Notes under the pieces: model-generated
Seen by the model: the letters and a program-made list of their open reading frames with translations, nothing else
The model's database searches: none
Told to the model about the DNA's origin: nothing
Part shown: one piece after another, positions 25,374 to 33,330 of the stretch
Numbering within the stretch: the first letter of the stretch is position 1
Layout: each line of letters begins with the position of its first letter
Origin: Calidifontibacillus oryziterrae
Lineage (GTDB): Bacteria > Bacillota > Bacilli > Bacillales > Bacillaceae_J
DNA length: 64,000 nucleotides
NCBI RefSeq assembly: GCF_000331575.1
Contig: NZ_KB223527.1
Coordinates: 283,842 to 347,841, forward strand
Direction: 5' to 3'
Translations under genes and position numbers: made by a program

Positions 25374-25817
25374 ATGAATAAATTAACATATTGTATTATC
25401 ATTTCTTTGTTAAGCTTGTTGGCGTTACCTTCATTTGTATATGCTCACGGTGTTGAAATTGAATATAACACTGAGAAGTCTTTTAAAATTGCGGCTTCCT
25501 ACGATAATGGTGAACCAATAGCTGAAGCTCAAGTCAACGTTTTTGCTCCTAACAATCCTGCTGAGCCATGGTTACAAGGAAAAACAGATGAAAACGGTAG
25601 ATTTCTATTTACACCCGATTTCTCACAAAATGGCACATGGAATGTTCAAGTCCGCAAAGCTGGTCACGGTGGAATGATTCCAATTGAAGTGAATGAAGGT
25701 GTAATTCAAGCAACTGTCAACAGTGGCTATACTACAATGCAGCTTGTAATTATGATTGCTGCTGTTATATGGGGGTTTATTGGAACGGCGCTCTATTTTA
25801 AGCGCAAACCATCCTGA
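25374..25817 (+). CDS. NikL/CbiL-like additional component of a Ni/Co ECF transporter
   Basis: A 147-aa protein with a signal peptide, a mature N-terminus beginning just after AYA-type cleavage at HGVEIEYN, a carboxypeptidase-regulatory-like beta domain (GEPIAEAQVNVFAPNNP, KTDENGRFLFTPD), and a C-terminal membrane helix. This is the pattern of NikL components, in which an N-terminal His near the membrane may present the metal to the M subunit. No NikN gene is present, so the system is of the M-L-Q-O type. Confidence 0.78.
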   Translation: MNKLTYCIIISLLSLLALPSFVYAHGVEIEYNTEKSFKIAASYDNGEPIAEAQVNVFAPNNPAEPWLQGKTDENGRFLFTPDFSQNGTWNVQVRKAGHGGMIPIEVNEGVIQATVNSGYTTMQLVIMIAAVIWGFIGTALYFKRKPS

Positions 25818-25967
25818 TTTTTTTCTTGCGTAAAGTCCAAGAGTGTCTCGATATTTTTATTAAATACTATTATCTATTGTTCATATATTTTCAAGAATTT
25901 ACTGTAAACTCTTTAGATCTATACTAAACTTGTAAAAGACATTGTTCGAAATTCAGGAGGAAACGAC

Positions 25968-26612
25968 ATGCATATTCCAGAAGGAATGCTACCAGGAACA
26001 ATTTGCGCAGTTGGATATGGATTAACGGGAATTACGCTTTGGTACTCATTAAAAAAGATTAAACAAAAGGACGATCCACGTCGCGAAATTCCAAAAGCAT
26101 CGATGCTAACTGCAGCTTTTTTTATATCAACATTTATTCTAATCCCCATACCACCAACTAGTGTTCATCCGCTATTAATTGGTCTAATTGGTGCGATATT
26201 GGGATTTTATGCATTTCCAGCATTGTTAATTGCATTGTTTTTCCAAGCAGCTTTATTTCAACATGGTGGTATTACAACGTTAGGAGTTAACGCTTTCCTT
26301 TTTGGTACAAGCGCTCTACTCTCCTATTCGATTTATCAACTATTAACTCGCGTTCTAATAGGAAAACGCTATCAAGTCTTTGTTGCTAGCTTTTTAACTG
26401 GAGCAGCGGGAGTCGCAATTACCGTTATTTTGTTTTACTTTGTTTTAATCACTTTTATTCCCGCTAATCTTGATGTTGTCATGGAGCAACAAGCTATTTC
26501 AATTTTAACAATTGCTCATATTCCAATTATGCTAGTTGAAGGAATATTCACTGGTTTTTTATTCACTTTTTTAAAAAAAGTAAAACCAGAGCTGATCGAT
26601 GGTATCCACTAA
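25968..26612 (+). CDS. cbiM: Ni/Co ECF transporter S component CbiM/NikM
   Basis: Substrate-binding membrane subunit, 214 aa. The family N-terminus MHIPEGMLPG is present; His2 and the N-terminal amine coordinate the metal in NikM/CbiM structures, and a third ligand His lies in TSVHPLLIGLIGA. Start is fixed by AGGAGGAAACGAC before the ATG at 25968. With CbiQ and CbiO it forms the energised importer; the NikR gene beyond CbiO points to Ni2+ rather than Co2+. Confidence 0.92.
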   Translation: MHIPEGMLPGTICAVGYGLTGITLWYSLKKIKQKDDPRREIPKASMLTAAFFISTFILIPIPPTSVHPLLIGLIGAILGFYAFPALLIALFFQAALFQHGGITTLGVNAFLFGTSALLSYSIYQLLTRVLIGKRYQVFVASFLTGAAGVAITVILFYFVLITFIPANLDVVMEQQAISILTIAHIPIMLVEGIFTGFLFTFLKKVKPELIDGIH

Positions 26613-26748
26613 ATGATTTTATACGTGCCTAAACGAAGAAGATCGAGTTACCAATATCAACATTGTCCCTTAACACAACCTTTCTATTGAATACCTACTT
26701 AACTGTAGAAAACTACCATGTGATGTCACACACTACGAGGTTTTTTGT

Positions 26749-27507
26749 ATGAATCAACTTTCAATTGAACAGTATGTCGATTTAAGTTCACCTATACATA
26801 AACTAGATACTCGTTTTAAAATAATCGGCATCTTTATTCTTATTTTTTCTATTGCATTTGTGACAAAGCTTGCAATTATGACGGTTATTTTGTGTTTGAG
26901 TATAATAGTCGCATTGATTTCAAGACTACCACTCCTGTTTATTTTAAAAAGACTAAAGCTTCCTAGTGTGCTCATTTTTGTGGTCGCACTTTTGACATTA
27001 TTTTTTTCAAACGGGTCAGCACTTATTATGGTAGGACCCTTCATAATAACAAAAGAAGGGTTGTCAGCTTTCCTGTTAATCATTATTAGGTTTATAAGCA
27101 TTATCATTTTAATGGTTATATTATTTGCAACAACACCCTTTTCTCGCTTGTTACAAGCAATGAGAACATTAGGAGTGCCCGCTCTATTATGTGATATGAT
27201 GTTGTTTTCATACCGTTATATATTTGAATTATGGGAAGAATTTCGTACAATGAAAACGGCAATGAATATGCGTGGATTTAAAGAAAAAGGATTGCGTTCC
27301 TTAAAGACATGGTCTTTATTAACAGGTACCTTGTTCATAAGAAGCTATGAGCAATCGGAACGAGTGTATCACGCAATGACTATGCGTGGGTATGGTCATG
27401 CACCGATAAGAAAGGACGACTTTGTAGCTTCCCTTGCTGATTACACGTGGTTAGTACTATTTATATTTATTTCATCCATGATTTTGATTAGTCAATTTTT
27501 TATATAA
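26749..27507 (+). CDS. cbiQ: ECF transporter transmembrane T component CbiQ
   Basis: Coupling membrane subunit of 252 aa linking CbiM to the CbiO ATPase. It has about five helices and the two cytoplasmic signature helices with Ala/Arg-Gly motifs (MNMRGFKEKG and MTMRGYGHAP) that contact the ATPases. The start is ATG 26749 after ACGAGG. It lies in the cbiM-cbiQ-cbiO series with wide gaps of 136 and 169 nt. Confidence 0.92.
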   Translation: MNQLSIEQYVDLSSPIHKLDTRFKIIGIFILIFSIAFVTKLAIMTVILCLSIIVALISRLPLLFILKRLKLPSVLIFVVALLTLFFSNGSALIMVGPFIITKEGLSAFLLIIIRFISIIILMVILFATTPFSRLLQAMRTLGVPALLCDMMLFSYRYIFELWEEFRTMKTAMNMRGFKEKGLRSLKTWSLLTGTLFIRSYEQSERVYHAMTMRGYGHAPIRKDDFVASLADYTWLVLFIFISSMILISQFFI

Positions 27508-27676
27508 TTACTATAGTGCGTTGAATATGTTCCAGTTCAATTACTAATTTTTAATGCTGTTTCTTATATTTAACGTTGAAATTCGTTTTTCTTTCACGAA
27601 TGTATCAGCTACCATTTCAGTATACTAGTCTGTTTCTACTATTTTTCATTTTTACTTCTTATAAGGGGAGAAAATC

Positions 27677-28396
27677 ATGCAACACGTTTTAGAGTTAGAT
27701 AACATACAGTTTAAGCAGCCTGACGGGCATCTGGTGTTCAACAACTTTACTTTAAAGATTGAGCATGGGGAGCGTGTCGGTATAATTGGACCGAACGGCA
27801 CTGGAAAGACAACGATGTTTTTGCTAACTGCTGGGGTTTATCGGCCAACTGCCGGTATGGTTCGACTGTTTGAACAAAAAGTGATACCAGGTAAGTTCAA
27901 CCCTAATATAGGGATGATTTTTCAAAATCAAGATGATCAATTATTCTCTCCTTCTGTTTGGGAAGATATCGCTTTCGGCCTTCAAAACATAGGAATTGAT
28001 AAAAAACAAATCGAAGAACAAGTAAATCATGTTCTTGCTGAATTGCAAATTACACACTTAAAGGATAAGCCACCTCACCATTTATCTGGTGGTGAAAAAC
28101 GACTTGTTGCAATTGCAGGAGTCATGGTTATGGAACCTAAACTAATGATTTGGGATGAACCGACATCCAACTTAGACATGCGCTACCGTCGCCGACTTAT
28201 CGATGTAATTCATCGTGCTCCACAGGATGCTATGATGATTGCCTCTCATGATTTGGAATTCATATTAGAGATTTGCAATCGGACGATTCTTATTGATACT
28301 GGAGAAATAATTGCAGACGGTATACCTAGTGAATTACTAGGGGATGAAAGATTACTTCAATCGCATGGCCTTGAAATGCCCTACTCGTTGAAATAG
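27677..28396 (+). CDS. cbiO: ECF transporter ATPase CbiO/NikO
   Basis: ABC ATPase of 239 aa energising the Ni/Co importer. Walker A is GPNGTGKTT, Q-loop FQNQDDQLFSP, signature LSGGEKRLVAI, Walker B LMIWDEPTS and switch His in MIASHDLEF. Only one ATPase is present, so it should work as a homodimer. It starts after AAGGGGAGAAAATC and ends just before a strong terminator. Confidence 0.94.
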   Translation: MQHVLELDNIQFKQPDGHLVFNNFTLKIEHGERVGIIGPNGTGKTTMFLLTAGVYRPTAGMVRLFEQKVIPGKFNPNIGMIFQNQDDQLFSPSVWEDIAFGLQNIGIDKKQIEEQVNHVLAELQITHLKDKPPHHLSGGEKRLVAIAGVMVMEPKLMIWDEPTSNLDMRYRRRLIDVIHRAPQDAMMIASHDLEFILEICNRTILIDTGEIIADGIPSELLGDERLLQSHGLEMPYSLK

Positions 28397-28431
28397 AAAA
28401 GCTCAACATCCTGAAAAGTTGAGCTTTTTCC
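28396..28431 (+). terminator. Terminator of the nickel/cobalt operon
   Basis: Perfect 11-bp stem AAAAGCTCAAC / GTTGAGCTTTT (28397-28407 with 28418-28428) directly after the cbiO stop, followed by T residues. Confidence 0.85.
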
Positions 28432-28506
28432 GTTCATATTATTACTTTTAGAACGGCTTATTGTTCGTGTTAATCCGTGTTGACAATCTTTGATTGATAG
28501 CCTTTT

Positions 28507-28926
28507 TTACATCCCTTGTATCGGCGACACTGTCAATCTACCGTATTTAACACCTTTTAAGGCAATAATTTTATCCGTTAACGCTTGTAAATCCTTACCC
28601 TTTCCTTTGACTACAATCATTTCTAAACAGTTGTGGTGATCAATATGGAAATGAGTTGTAGCTAATATTTCACCATGATAGTCATGTTGAATTCTCGTTA
28701 GATCATTTAATAGATTCCGCTGATGGTGGTCATAGAAAAATAAAATCGACCCAGCGACTTCTTGATCAGCCTCCCATTGTCGTTTAACTAAGGCTTCCCT
28801 TACGAGATCCCGAACAGCTTCTGAACGATTCTTATACTCCTTTTCCTCTACTAGTTGATCAAAGCTTTTTAAAAGACTCTCCTCCATTGAAACACCAAAG
28901 CGAATTAGATTTTTTGATTCCAACAA
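28507..28926 (-). CDS. nikR: Nickel-responsive repressor NikR
   Basis: Ribbon-helix-helix regulator of 139 aa. The N-terminal DNA-binding part (IRFGVSMEESLLKSFDQL ... RSEAVRDLVREALV) and the C-terminal ACT-like nickel domain are both present; HFHIDHHNCLEM carries the His and Cys ligands of the high-affinity square-planar Ni2+ site. It converges on the Ni/Co operon and probably represses it when nickel is plentiful. I could not find a convincing NikR palindrome by eye. Confidence 0.92.
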   Translation of the reverse strand: MLESKNLIRFGVSMEESLLKSFDQLVEEKEYKNRSEAVRDLVREALVKRQWEADQEVAGSILFFYDHHQRNLLNDLTRIQHDYHGEILATTHFHIDHHNCLEMIVVKGKGKDLQALTDKIIALKGVKYGRLTVSPIQGM

Positions 28927-29186
28927 TGCTTCCTCCGTTTCTAGTATTTCATTATACCCACATTCTAGTTTTTAAAATTTTATTTCAGTATTACTAATCA
29001 TTTTGTAAACATCACTATAAATATGTATAGAAAATTATTTTATATAGAAACATATATTATTTTACCATCGATTACAAAAATCGTATAATACAACTTTTTC
29101 ATAAGTACTGAATTGCATACATTTATGGTTCACTGTATTCTTGTTTTAAGGATTAGTTATTATACTAGCATAGAGGTGGAAAATCA

Positions 29187-30056
29187 TTGGACTCGATAAC
29201 CCATACTTTATTTGGTTTAGCAATTTATGAATCGTTTAAAATTAAAAATGAGTCAAAACAATATAATCGCGCTTTGCTAGTTACTTCCATTAGTGCGAGT
29301 CAAATTCCTGATATTGATGTCATTTCAAAGCTTTGGGATACGGAAGGCCTTTACCAAATGTGGCATCGTGGCATTACTCACTCTTTAGTATTAACACCAG
29401 TTTGGTCGCTTCTTTTTTTCTTATTAGCCTGGTCGCTTTTCAAAATAAAAGATATGAGAATTTTCTATATTTCATGGCTTGCTGTGTTTATTCATGATAC
29501 AAGTGACTTATTTAATGCATGGGGAACTGGTTATTTCGAACCGTTCTCTACAGTTAGAATTACATTTGGAACAGTGCCGATTGTAGATTTCGTATTTTGG
29601 ATTATTATAATTGGAGCTTTTGGACTAAAAAAATGGGCAAAAATGAATGGTCGATTCGTTTTTAAAATAGCATGGATGCTTATAGTTTTCCATGTTGTGG
29701 TCCAATCGACGCAAGGTTATTTTATTTATAATCAATATAAAACTGACTATGACCAAGTAGCGCTTTCTGCCGATTTTGTACCATCGAAGTTTAAGGTTAT
29801 TGGCAAAAAAGATGGTGTCGTCAATGTTATTGATGCCCACGTAATAATGAATGATAAGCTTCAATATACGTTACCATCAAGTGAGGATGCTGACCTTGAT
29901 TTATTATTCACTGAACGACCTAGGGCAAGAACATTATTCGAATGGTCCCCTTTTGTAGTAATTGTTGATGATGATCAAATGTTAGGTATTTACGACCCGA
30001 GGTTTTATCGGAATGGGCAATCATTTTTATTTGAGTATATTGAAAAGGTAAACTAG
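29187..30056 (+). CDS. YdjM-like membrane-bound metal-dependent hydrolase family protein
   Basis: Protein of 289 aa of the YdjM/PF04307 group. Metal-ligand-like His/Asp motifs at the N-terminus are MDSITHTLFG, SQIPDIDVIS and WHRGITHSL; about four membrane helices follow, then a soluble C-terminal part. Starts at TTG 29187 after AGAGGTGG. The biological substrate of this family is unknown. A hairpin at 30096-30136 ends its transcript. Confidence 0.82.
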   Translation: MDSITHTLFGLAIYESFKIKNESKQYNRALLVTSISASQIPDIDVISKLWDTEGLYQMWHRGITHSLVLTPVWSLLFFLLAWSLFKIKDMRIFYISWLAVFIHDTSDLFNAWGTGYFEPFSTVRITFGTVPIVDFVFWIIIIGAFGLKKWAKMNGRFVFKIAWMLIVFHVVVQSTQGYFIYNQYKTDYDQVALSADFVPSKFKVIGKKDGVVNVIDAHVIMNDKLQYTLPSSEDADLDLLFTERPRARTLFEWSPFVVIVDDDQMLGIYDPRFYRNGQSFLFEYIEKVN

Positions 30057-30095
30057 TTGATGATTAGGGTTATTTTTTATTATGGCTGAAAAAAG

Positions 30096-30136
30096 GAGGC
30101 TGTCTAAAAAGACATAATTAATGACTTTTGGCAGCT
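30096..30136 (+). repeat. GGCTGTCTAAAAAG hairpin, copy 1
   Basis: Sequence GGCTGTCTAAAAAGACATAA and following bases form an imperfect hairpin with CTTTTGGCAGC, followed by a T-rich tail. A close copy sits at 53496-53543. It can act as a terminator; the repeated form also resembles insertion-sequence ends. Confidence 0.6.
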
Positions 30137-30159
30137 TCTTTGATTCCCAATAAAAAGGT

Positions 30160-30287
30160 GATTTTGATCGCTATGGCGGACGCGGACCTTAGGGCAAGCA
30201 CCGAGCCACTTCCCTCGCTACGCTCAGTCCAGGGTTTCGGTTCGCTTGCTAGTCCTGCAGGAGTCGCCGCCTTCGCTCTTCAAAATC
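30160..30287. repeat. GC-rich inverted-repeat element
   Basis: About 128 bp, much richer in G+C than its surroundings, bounded by GATTTTGA (30160-30167) and TCAAAATC (30280-30287), with further complementary segments such as GGCGG / CCGCC inside. It resembles a dispersed, non-coding repeat or miniature element and encodes nothing convincing. Confidence 0.5.
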
Positions 30288-30343
30288 ATCAGTATTCAGC
30301 ATATTTTTAATAAAGTACACAAAAAAATCGTCCATTCTAGTAA

Positions 30344-30496
30344 AATGAAGTTACCACACTACATTTAGTTATTTCATTATATACGGGAGAATGGCTATAC
30401 TTAATATCTAGTATTTTCCCTTCCTTTGCTGCAGGATTTATTGGAGTTTTAACGATTGTTCAGCATCGAAAGAATAAAAAATTCCACAATGACTAA
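30344..30496 (+). pseudogene. Possible gene remnant encoding one membrane helix
   Basis: Open stretch of 50 codons without a usable start. It reads SSIFPSFAAGFIGVLTIVQH and then a basic tail KNKKFHND, like the C-terminus of a small membrane protein. It follows the repeat element directly, which may have cut off its 5' part. Low confidence. Confidence 0.25.
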
Positions 30497-30609
30497 GTTT
30501 CAAAATAATCACTGTGGAATTATACCCCTTAAAACATATTGAATATATAGGATGTTTCAACATCTAAACATCCAAACTAAGTGCAACCGCTTTCATTCTA
30601 TGTAAAAAA

Positions 30610-30783
30610 TTAAGCGATTGTTGCTCCTCGTTGCTCAAGCTCTTGAATTAGTTTTCTGTAATCTACAAACGAAAGCTTCCCTTGAATATAACCCCTTTTT
30701 AAAAAGTCTAATAGATCATTTGCACTCGAAGGCTTGTGTTTCTTTTCTTCCATGTACTTTTCAATTAATGCTTCTAATGTCAA
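30610..30783 (-). CDS. yppF: YppF-family protein
   Basis: A 57-aa helical protein, starting at TTG 30783 after AAAGGGGG. The order of motifs (KKHKPSSANDLLDFLKRGYI, then SFVDYRKLIQELEQRGA) resembles Bacillus YppF. The function is unknown. Short and monocistronic. Confidence 0.7.
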   Translation of the reverse strand: MTLEALIEKYMEEKKHKPSSANDLLDFLKRGYIQGKLSFVDYRKLIQELEQRGATIA

Positions 30784-31021
30784 ATAAATTCCCCCTTTAA
30801 ATAAGACTACCTATAGAATATCACGGAAAATGGCTATTTTTATTTTTTTTGAATTTTTAAACTTCAGACAGATGTCGCGCTATTTTTACAAAGTGTTTCG
30901 AGCTTTTATTTCTCTTGTCGATTTAGATCTTCTATATTTGACATATATTACAAATATCATTTAAATTTTATTAATTAATAGCACCCATTTTCAACTAATA
31001 AAGGGCTACTCAATGTAGCCC

Positions 31022-31390
31022 TTACTCTTTTTTTATTGCACCCATGCCTTCCATTATTGCCATGGCATCTTTGTTTAAATGCATGATTGCATCATCACGT
31101 AAAAATAAAGGTGCTCTATCTTTTAAAATTTGTTTTATTCCTATCATGTCAAATTTACTAGCATAAGTATTAATGGCAGTTATAGTTGCTAATTCTTGCC
31201 TTGTTAAAGGCTTATGACCTGACTTTTTTTGATCAATCAAGAATTCCAAAATGTCTCTAGCATTGCTTTTTAATTTTGATCTGTGCTCTTCTAAAATACT
31301 CATATTTTCTTCTATATACTTCCTTGCAGTAACAAAATCTAGTTCCTCTACACATCTATTAATAATAACAATTAATTCTTTAGTATTCAT
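31022..31390 (-). CDS. Unknown 122-aa protein controlled by a c-di-GMP riboswitch
   Basis: Predicted helical, soluble protein with no signal peptide, no membrane helix and no motif I recognise; visible blocks are ARKYIEENMSILEEHRSKLK, PLTRQELATITAINTYASKF and a C-terminal MEGMGAIKKE. The start at 31390 follows AAGGGGGAGAAAA. The leader contains a cyclic-di-GMP-I aptamer and a terminator (31465-31600), so the gene responds to c-di-GMP and probably takes part in a motile-to-sessile or cell-envelope programme. That link is inference from the riboswitch alone. Confidence 0.75.
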   Translation of the reverse strand: MNTKELIVIINRCVEELDFVTARKYIEENMSILEEHRSKLKSNARDILEFLIDQKKSGHKPLTRQELATITAINTYASKFDMIGIKQILKDRAPLFLRDDAIMHLNKDAMAIMEGMGAIKKE

Positions 31391-31464
31391 TTTTCTCCCC
31401 CTTTAATTTTACTAACTTAGCAAAATCGTTACTTGAGCATTTGTTTTTCTTAAATTTCCCCATT

Positions 31465-31487
31465 AAAAAACCACCTAAAAAGGTGGT
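31465..31487 (-). terminator. Intrinsic terminator downstream of the c-di-GMP aptamer
   Basis: Stem ACCACC / GGTGGT around a T-rich loop (31470-31475 with 31482-31487), followed on the minus strand by six T. It lies between the aptamer and the gene at 31022-31390, the arrangement of a transcription-controlling riboswitch. Confidence 0.8.
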
Positions 31488-31504
31488 ATCCTTAAGAAAC
31501 CATC

Positions 31505-31600
31505 TTTTTCGGTAACCCGGCGACCATTGTTTAACTTTAGGCCCGTAGCTTTGCGTCCCTATCTTTCAATAGGTTTGCCATTATCGTAAGAGTGCTCAAA
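31505..31600 (-). promoter_or_regulatory. Cyclic-di-GMP-I (GEMM-I) riboswitch aptamer
   Basis: On the minus strand the conserved GEMM-I blocks occur in order: GGCAAACC, a GAAA-tetraloop hairpin (CTATTGAAAGATAGG), GGACGCAAAGCTACGGGCCT, AAAG, and CGCCGGGTTACCG at the end. The tetraloop, the GACGCAAAGC core and the receptor-bearing second hairpin are the known signature. A terminator and the unknown gene follow. Confidence 0.92.
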
Positions 31601-31768
31601 TGTTTACATATGTGTTGAATTTTGGTATTCCCTGAAAAATAGTATATCATACCTATGTTCAAAGTGAAGTGTTAATCGATATAACATACTTAACAATGAA
31701 AAATTTCAAAAAATATCGAACTTTAATTACAAAATAATGTCATTAATACATTAGGAAAATGTGCTGAT

Positions 31769-32416
31769 CTAAATTACAAACAGGTAGACACTAAAAAAAT
31801 GTGCTAAGCTTCCTAACAATATAAATATATGAAAAATTTCATGGAAACCAATATGCTTCATTTCCATGAATTTCGGCTTTGTAGCATAAATAACTCCACC
31901 TATCGTGTATAAAATACCACCAAGAACTAATAGCAAAATACCATTGAATCCTAACGTGGCCGATAGTGGAATGATAGCAAATATTATGATCCAGCCCATC
32001 CCAATATATAGCGCAGTTGAAAGCCATCTTGGACAGTTAAACCAAATAATTTTAAACAAGATGCCGAAGAATGCTATACAAGCTACTATTGAAAATACGA
32101 CCCAACCGGTTACACCATGTAAGCTAATTAAACAAAAAGGAGTATATGTTCCTGCAATTAATACAAAAATCATCGAATGATCGATTCGTCGTAAAAACGC
32201 AATCACTTTTTCTTTGGCGATGACCATATGATAAGTAGCTGAAGCTGAATACAGAAGAATCATACTGATTCCAAAACAAATTACAGCTGCTATTTGTAGT
32301 GTAGTTGCTTCGTTTTGTGTAGCTTTTATAACCATTGCCAGTAAGCCTATAAAAGAAAAAATGGCTCCCCCAAGATGTGTTAAGCCATTGATCGGTTCTC
32401 TTATATAACGATTCAT
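31769..32416 (-). CDS. Hemolysin III / PAQR-family membrane protein
   Basis: Seven-helix membrane protein of 215 aa. The PAQR metal-site residues are visible in HLGGAIFSF, SATYHMV, RRIDHSMIF and the C-terminal GFHEIFHIFI ... AHFFS. The B. subtilis homologues (YqfA/HlyIII type) are of unclear function; haemolysis is not implied. Monocistronic. Confidence 0.9.
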   Translation of the reverse strand: MNRYIREPINGLTHLGGAIFSFIGLLAMVIKATQNEATTLQIAAVICFGISMILLYSASATYHMVIAKEKVIAFLRRIDHSMIFVLIAGTYTPFCLISLHGVTGWVVFSIVACIAFFGILFKIIWFNCPRWLSTALYIGMGWIIIFAIIPLSATLGFNGILLLVLGGILYTIGGVIYATKPKFMEMKHIGFHEIFHIFILLGSLAHFFSVYLFVI

Positions 32417-32565
32417 AAATACCCACCTTTATATTATATAGTTTTAATAACTACATGAAGTATAAACCATATAACAACACGTAGTCAATACTTGTCATTT
32501 TTAAATATTCGTGATAGTATATCTTGTAGATTATTGTAGATTAATTGAAAATGAGGGGATTTTAC

Positions 32566-33150
32566 ATGGAAAAGTTAAATGAATTCCTTGAAATTTTAAA
32601 TATTGAAAAAGAAATTAGCTTGGATGATATCCCTGATCTTGATTTATATATGGATCAAGTCATCCAATTATTTGAGAAAAAGTTTAATAACGCAAAACGT
32701 AATGATGATGAAAAAGTTCTAACAAAAACAATGATTAATAATTATGCTAAGGCAAATTTACTTTTTCCAATTAAAAATAAAAAATATACGAAAGAACACC
32801 TTATTTTATTAAGCTTAATTTACCAATTAAAGGGCAGTCTTTCCATCAACGACATTAAATTTACATTACAAGGGTTAAATAAACGGATTACGGCAGAAGA
32901 CTTTGATTTTTACTCATTTTATAGTGCTTATGAAAAACTAGTTTTTAGAAATGTTGAGAATTTTAAAACAGATATAGAAGAACATATTTTGGCGGCAAAT
33001 AATGAATTAACAAAAATTGAAGTTAACAAACAGGATCGGAATGACTTGGAACGCGTCTTACTTATTTCATCACTAGCTAGCCTCAGTAATCTTTATAAGC
33101 GGGCAGCTGAAAAACTCGTAGACAAAATCATAGAACAAGAAAAAGAATAA
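32566..33150 (+). CDS. DUF1836-family protein
   Basis: Protein of 194 aa, starting at ATG 32566 (MEKLNEFLEIL) after GAGGGGATTTTAC. The N-terminal part resembles the helix-turn-helix-like DUF1836 family found across Firmicutes (TKTMINNYAKANLLFP, KYTKEHLILLSLIYQLKGSL). The role is unknown; a transcriptional regulator is possible. Confidence 0.75.
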   Translation: MEKLNEFLEILNIEKEISLDDIPDLDLYMDQVIQLFEKKFNNAKRNDDEKVLTKTMINNYAKANLLFPIKNKKYTKEHLILLSLIYQLKGSLSINDIKFTLQGLNKRITAEDFDFYSFYSAYEKLVFRNVENFKTDIEEHILAANNELTKIEVNKQDRNDLERVLLISSLASLSNLYKRAAEKLVDKIIEQEKE

Positions 33151-33154
33151 CGAA

Positions 33155-33197
33155 AACGGGGTTATATGATCCTTCATATATAGCCACGTTTTTTTTG
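33155..33197 (+). terminator. Terminator of the DUF1836 gene
   Basis: Imperfect stem of AACGGGGTTATATGA with TCATATATAGCCACGTT and a run of eight T. Clear U-tract. Confidence 0.7.
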
Positions 33198-33330
33198 ATG
33201 TGTTAAAGTACAATCTACTTTTCCATTTGTAAAAAATTACATATTGTTTTTTAAAAAGGCAGGAAAAATGTGGAGATTTGTCGAAATTCACATGACAATA
33301 TAATGATTTTATATAAGGGAGTCGATACGA

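Larger units (their letters stand above)
30057..30609. other. Repeat-rich gap without a complete gene
   Basis: A 553-nt stretch containing, in order, a transposon-end-like hairpin (30096-30136), a GC-rich inverted-repeat element (30160-30287), and an open stretch that looks like a gene remnant (30344-30496). I see no intact gene. Confidence 0.6.

Noticed and set aside
30128..30310. Open frame inside the GC-rich element on the plus strand
   Set aside because: It lies entirely within the structured repeat, has no ribosome site, and its sequence looks like repeat-derived noise.
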